A DNA stretch of 6,664 nt from an uncultured bacterium. Lineage in GTDB: Bacteria; Methylomirabilota; Methylomirabilia; Rokubacteriales; CSP1-6. The DNA is taken from contig CAMLFJ010000193.1 in the NCBI GenBank assembly GCA_946479205.1, positions 1 through 6,664 of the forward strand, read 5' to 3'. The notes under the pieces were generated by a model. The model worked only from the letters and a program-made list of their open reading frames with translations. It did not search any database and had not been told where the DNA came from. Below, one piece after another: positions 5,597 to 6,664 of this stretch (position 1 is its first letter; each line of letters opens with the position of its first letter). The translations under genes were made by a program, and so were the position numbers.

Positions 5597-6009
5597 CGCC
5601 CGGCTCCCGCGGCCGCGCACTCGTCGAGCAGCCGGTCGAGATGGCGCCGGATCGCGGCGCGGGCAAGCGGCAGGTTTTCGCTCACCGCGGGCACGTCGTC
5701 CCAGCGTTCTACCGGTACCGCGGCCGGCATCGCCTCGCCGAGCTCGCAACCGAACGTGACGACGCGCTCGGCCCGCGCGGTCTCGGCCGCGGTGACCCGC
5801 CGCGGCCGCTGCTGGCCGAGCTCGACCCCTTCCGCGCGCAGCGCGGCCACCACGCCGGGCGCCATCTCGGGATCCGGCTCGGTGCCGGCCGCGTCGGCGG
5901 TGATGGCGAGGCCGCGCTCGGCGGCCAGGCGTCCGAAATCGGCGGCGGCGAGGACGCTCTTGGCCGCGCCGTGGAGGCAGACGAAAAGAATAGACCGGGT
6001 GGTGTTCAT
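5593..6009 (-). CDS. Low-molecular-weight phosphatase / ArsC-like protein with Cys-x5-Lys P-loop
   Basis: 138 residues, normal for the LMW protein tyrosine phosphatase/thioredoxin-type arsenate reductase fold. ILFVCLHGAAKS (7-18) is the N-terminal phosphate-binding loop, with nucleophile-position Cys11. The Arg that closes the canonical CxxxxxR(S/T) loop is Lys17. AGTEPDP (41-47) and ERWDDVPAVSE (101-111), holding the candidate general-acid Asp104/105, follow in family order. Variants with HGxxKS occur in annotated 'low molecular weight phosphatase' proteins, so this is probably a subfamily rather than an error. It could be an arsenate reductase-like enzyme, a phosphatase, or an inactive oxyanion-binding protein. 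The start is firm: GAGGAG lies 4 nt upstream, and the ATG overlaps the ChrA stop as ATGA. Confidence 0.85.
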   Translation of the reverse strand: MNTTRSILFVCLHGAAKSVLAAADFGRLAAERGLAITADAAGTEPDPEMAPGVVAALRAEGVELGQQRPRRVTAAETARAERVVTFGCELGEAMPAAVPVERWDDVPAVSENLPLARAAIRRHLDRLLDECAAAGAGR

Positions 6010-6632
6010 AGGGCTCCTCGTATCCAGAAGACGATCAGGCCGGTGACGCCCGCCGCCGCGATCAGGATCGGCTCGGGCACCTTCAGGCGCCAGAGCAGGC
6101 CGAACGCGGCCAGCCCGATCAGGGCGGTGGGCAGGTCGAAGATGGCGCGCCGCCCGAGGACGACGCAGGCGCCCGCGATGGCGCCCGCCGCCGCGGCGGT
6201 CACGCCGTTGACGAAGGCCTTCACCTGCGGGTTCTCGCCGAAGCGGTCGAACCAGCGGTAGGGCACGACGACGAAGAGGTAGGTGGGCACGAACACGCCG
6301 ACCGCGGCCGCGGTGCCGCCCGCCACCCCCGCGACGAGATAGCCGATGAAAGCGACGGTGATCACCACTGGCCCCGGCGTCAGCATCGCGACCGCGACGG
6401 CGTCCAGGAACTGCTGGTCGGTGAGCCAGCGGTACTCCTGCACGACGCCGCCGTAGAGGAACGGCACGATGGCGAGCCCGCTGCCGAAGACGAAGGCGCC
6501 CGCCTTCGTGAAGAACCAGAGGATCTGGACCAGCACGCCGGGCGTCGCGACCGCGCCCAGGCCGGTGATCAGCACCAGGGGCCAGGCCACCGCGGGCAGG
6601 TTCGTGCTCGAGCCGGTCCAGGCCAGCAGGCG
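6006..6632 (-). CDS. chrA: Chromate transporter ChrA, C-terminal half (5' end cut at contig edge)
   Basis: 208 residues are readable before the frame runs into adapter sequence at 6633, so the N-terminal half is missing. The CHR family domain is unmistakable: FFTKAGAFVFGSGLAIVPFL with YGGVV after it, then WLTDQQFLDAVAVAMLTPGP and VVITVAFIGYLVAG, then KAFVNGVTAAAAGAIAGA near a final pair of helices. ChrA exports chromate from the cytoplasm using the proton-motive force; long-chain members have two homologous halves. The stretch before the domain looks like the inter-domain linker, so this is probably the second half of a long-chain ChrA of about 400 residues, though a short-chain form with an unusual N-terminus cannot be excluded. 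GTG 6590 is in frame but probably internal. Its TGA overlaps the ATG of the phosphatase-like gene. Confidence 0.9.
   Translation of the reverse strand, partial: RLLAWTGSSTNLPAVAWPLVLITGLGAVATPGVLVQILWFFTKAGAFVFGSGLAIVPFLYGGVVQEYRWLTDQQFLDAVAVAMLTPGPVVITVAFIGYLVAGVAGGTAAAVGVFVPTYLFVVVPYRWFDRFGENPQVKAFVNGVTAAAAGAIAGACVVLGRRAIFDLPTALIGLAAFGLLWRLKVPEPILIAAAGVTGLIVFWIRGAL
6014..6019 (-). promoter_or_regulatory. Shine-Dalgarno of the phosphatase-like gene, inside the chrA 3' end
   Basis: GAGGAG on the minus strand ends 4 nt before ATG 6009 and lies in the last codons of chrA. Together with the ATGA overlap it supports coupled translation and fixes the start. Confidence 0.6.
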
Positions 6633-6664
6633 AGATCGGAAGAGCGTCGTGTAGGGAAAGAGTG
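6633..6664. other. Illumina sequencing adapter (assembly artefact)
   Basis: The final 32 bases are AGATCGGAAGAGC followed by GTCGTGTAGGGAAAGAGTG, identical from memory to the reverse complement of the standard Illumina TruSeq read-1 adapter. Natural sequence ends at 6632. Translations running through here on either strand, such as a plus-strand frame ending in DRKSVV, are spurious. Confidence 0.97.

Noticed and set aside
4392..5759. Long plus-strand open frame (about 455 codons) antisense to the MFS and phosphatase-like genes
   Set aside because: Its product is a charged, repetitive Arg/Gly/Glu/His string without hydrophobic core, while the minus strand encodes recognisable transporter and phosphatase families.
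5784..5808. 9-bp inverted repeat CGGCCGCGG/CCGCGGCCG inside the phosphatase-like gene
   Set aside because: It consists purely of G and C within coding sequence, with no T-tract or promoter context; chance is the simplest explanation.
6469..6654. Plus-strand ORF ending in DRKSVV
   Set aside because: Its C-terminus and stop come from the Illumina adapter, and the rest is antisense to chrA.
1..6664. CRISPR array, tRNA or rRNA genes, insertion sequence ends, phage or toxin-antitoxin genes
   Set aside because: I looked for regularly spaced repeats, tRNA-like cloverleaf ends, transposase motifs and small toxin pairs and saw none. Apart from the unassigned families noted, I found no evidence for a new defence system.

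Overview
The window is GC-rich (roughly 70% by eye) with almost no AT-rich sequence outside two short promoter regions. Its densely packed genes have strongly G/C-ending codons, few Shine-Dalgarno sequences and several overlapping start/stop codons. This fits an uncultured soil or subsurface bacterium. The mix of protein families and the TACAAT-next-to-start-codon promoters would suit Candidatus Rokubacteria/Methylomirabilota or a neighbouring lineage, but that placement is a guess from style, not from a marker gene. The last 32 bases are Illumina adapter, so the right edge is a contig end from a metagenome or short-read assembly, not biology.

Left part (1-1764): a partial class I SAM-dependent methyltransferase with an N-terminal export or lipoprotein-like signal runs leftward off the window. 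Diverging from it across about 55 bp is a radical SAM protein with a C-terminal helix-hairpin-helix, recognised as the COG4277/TIGR03916 putative DNA modification/repair family. Its usual partner (a DUF4130/uracil-DNA-glycosylase-like protein) is not next to it here.

Middle (1765-4364): after a short gap holding a 9-bp inverted repeat comes a conserved hypothetical protein with a C-terminal coiled coil. It meets tail-to-tail (18-bp overlap) a small GlsB/YeaQ/YmgE-type membrane protein, whose probable intrinsic terminator lies inside the hypothetical gene's coding sequence. A 222-bp divergent intergenic region then leads to a two-gene operon: a DUF393 (DCC-motif) thiol oxidoreductase-like protein, started by a leaderless-type promoter, and an overlapping short-chain dehydrogenase/reductase.

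Right part (4377-6632): a leftward operon, in transcription order the C-terminal half of a chromate transporter ChrA (cut by the contig end), a low-molecular-weight-phosphatase/ArsC-like protein whose P-loop Arg is Lys, a possible 23-codon linking ORF, and an MFS transporter. ChrA and the phosphatase-like gene share an ATGA overlap, and the possible mini-ORF would join the others with ATGA and GTGA overlaps. Together they suggest oxyanion handling (chromate, arsenate or phosphate-like) plus efflux, an inference from family and context only. I saw no tRNA, rRNA, CRISPR array, insertion sequence or phage gene.
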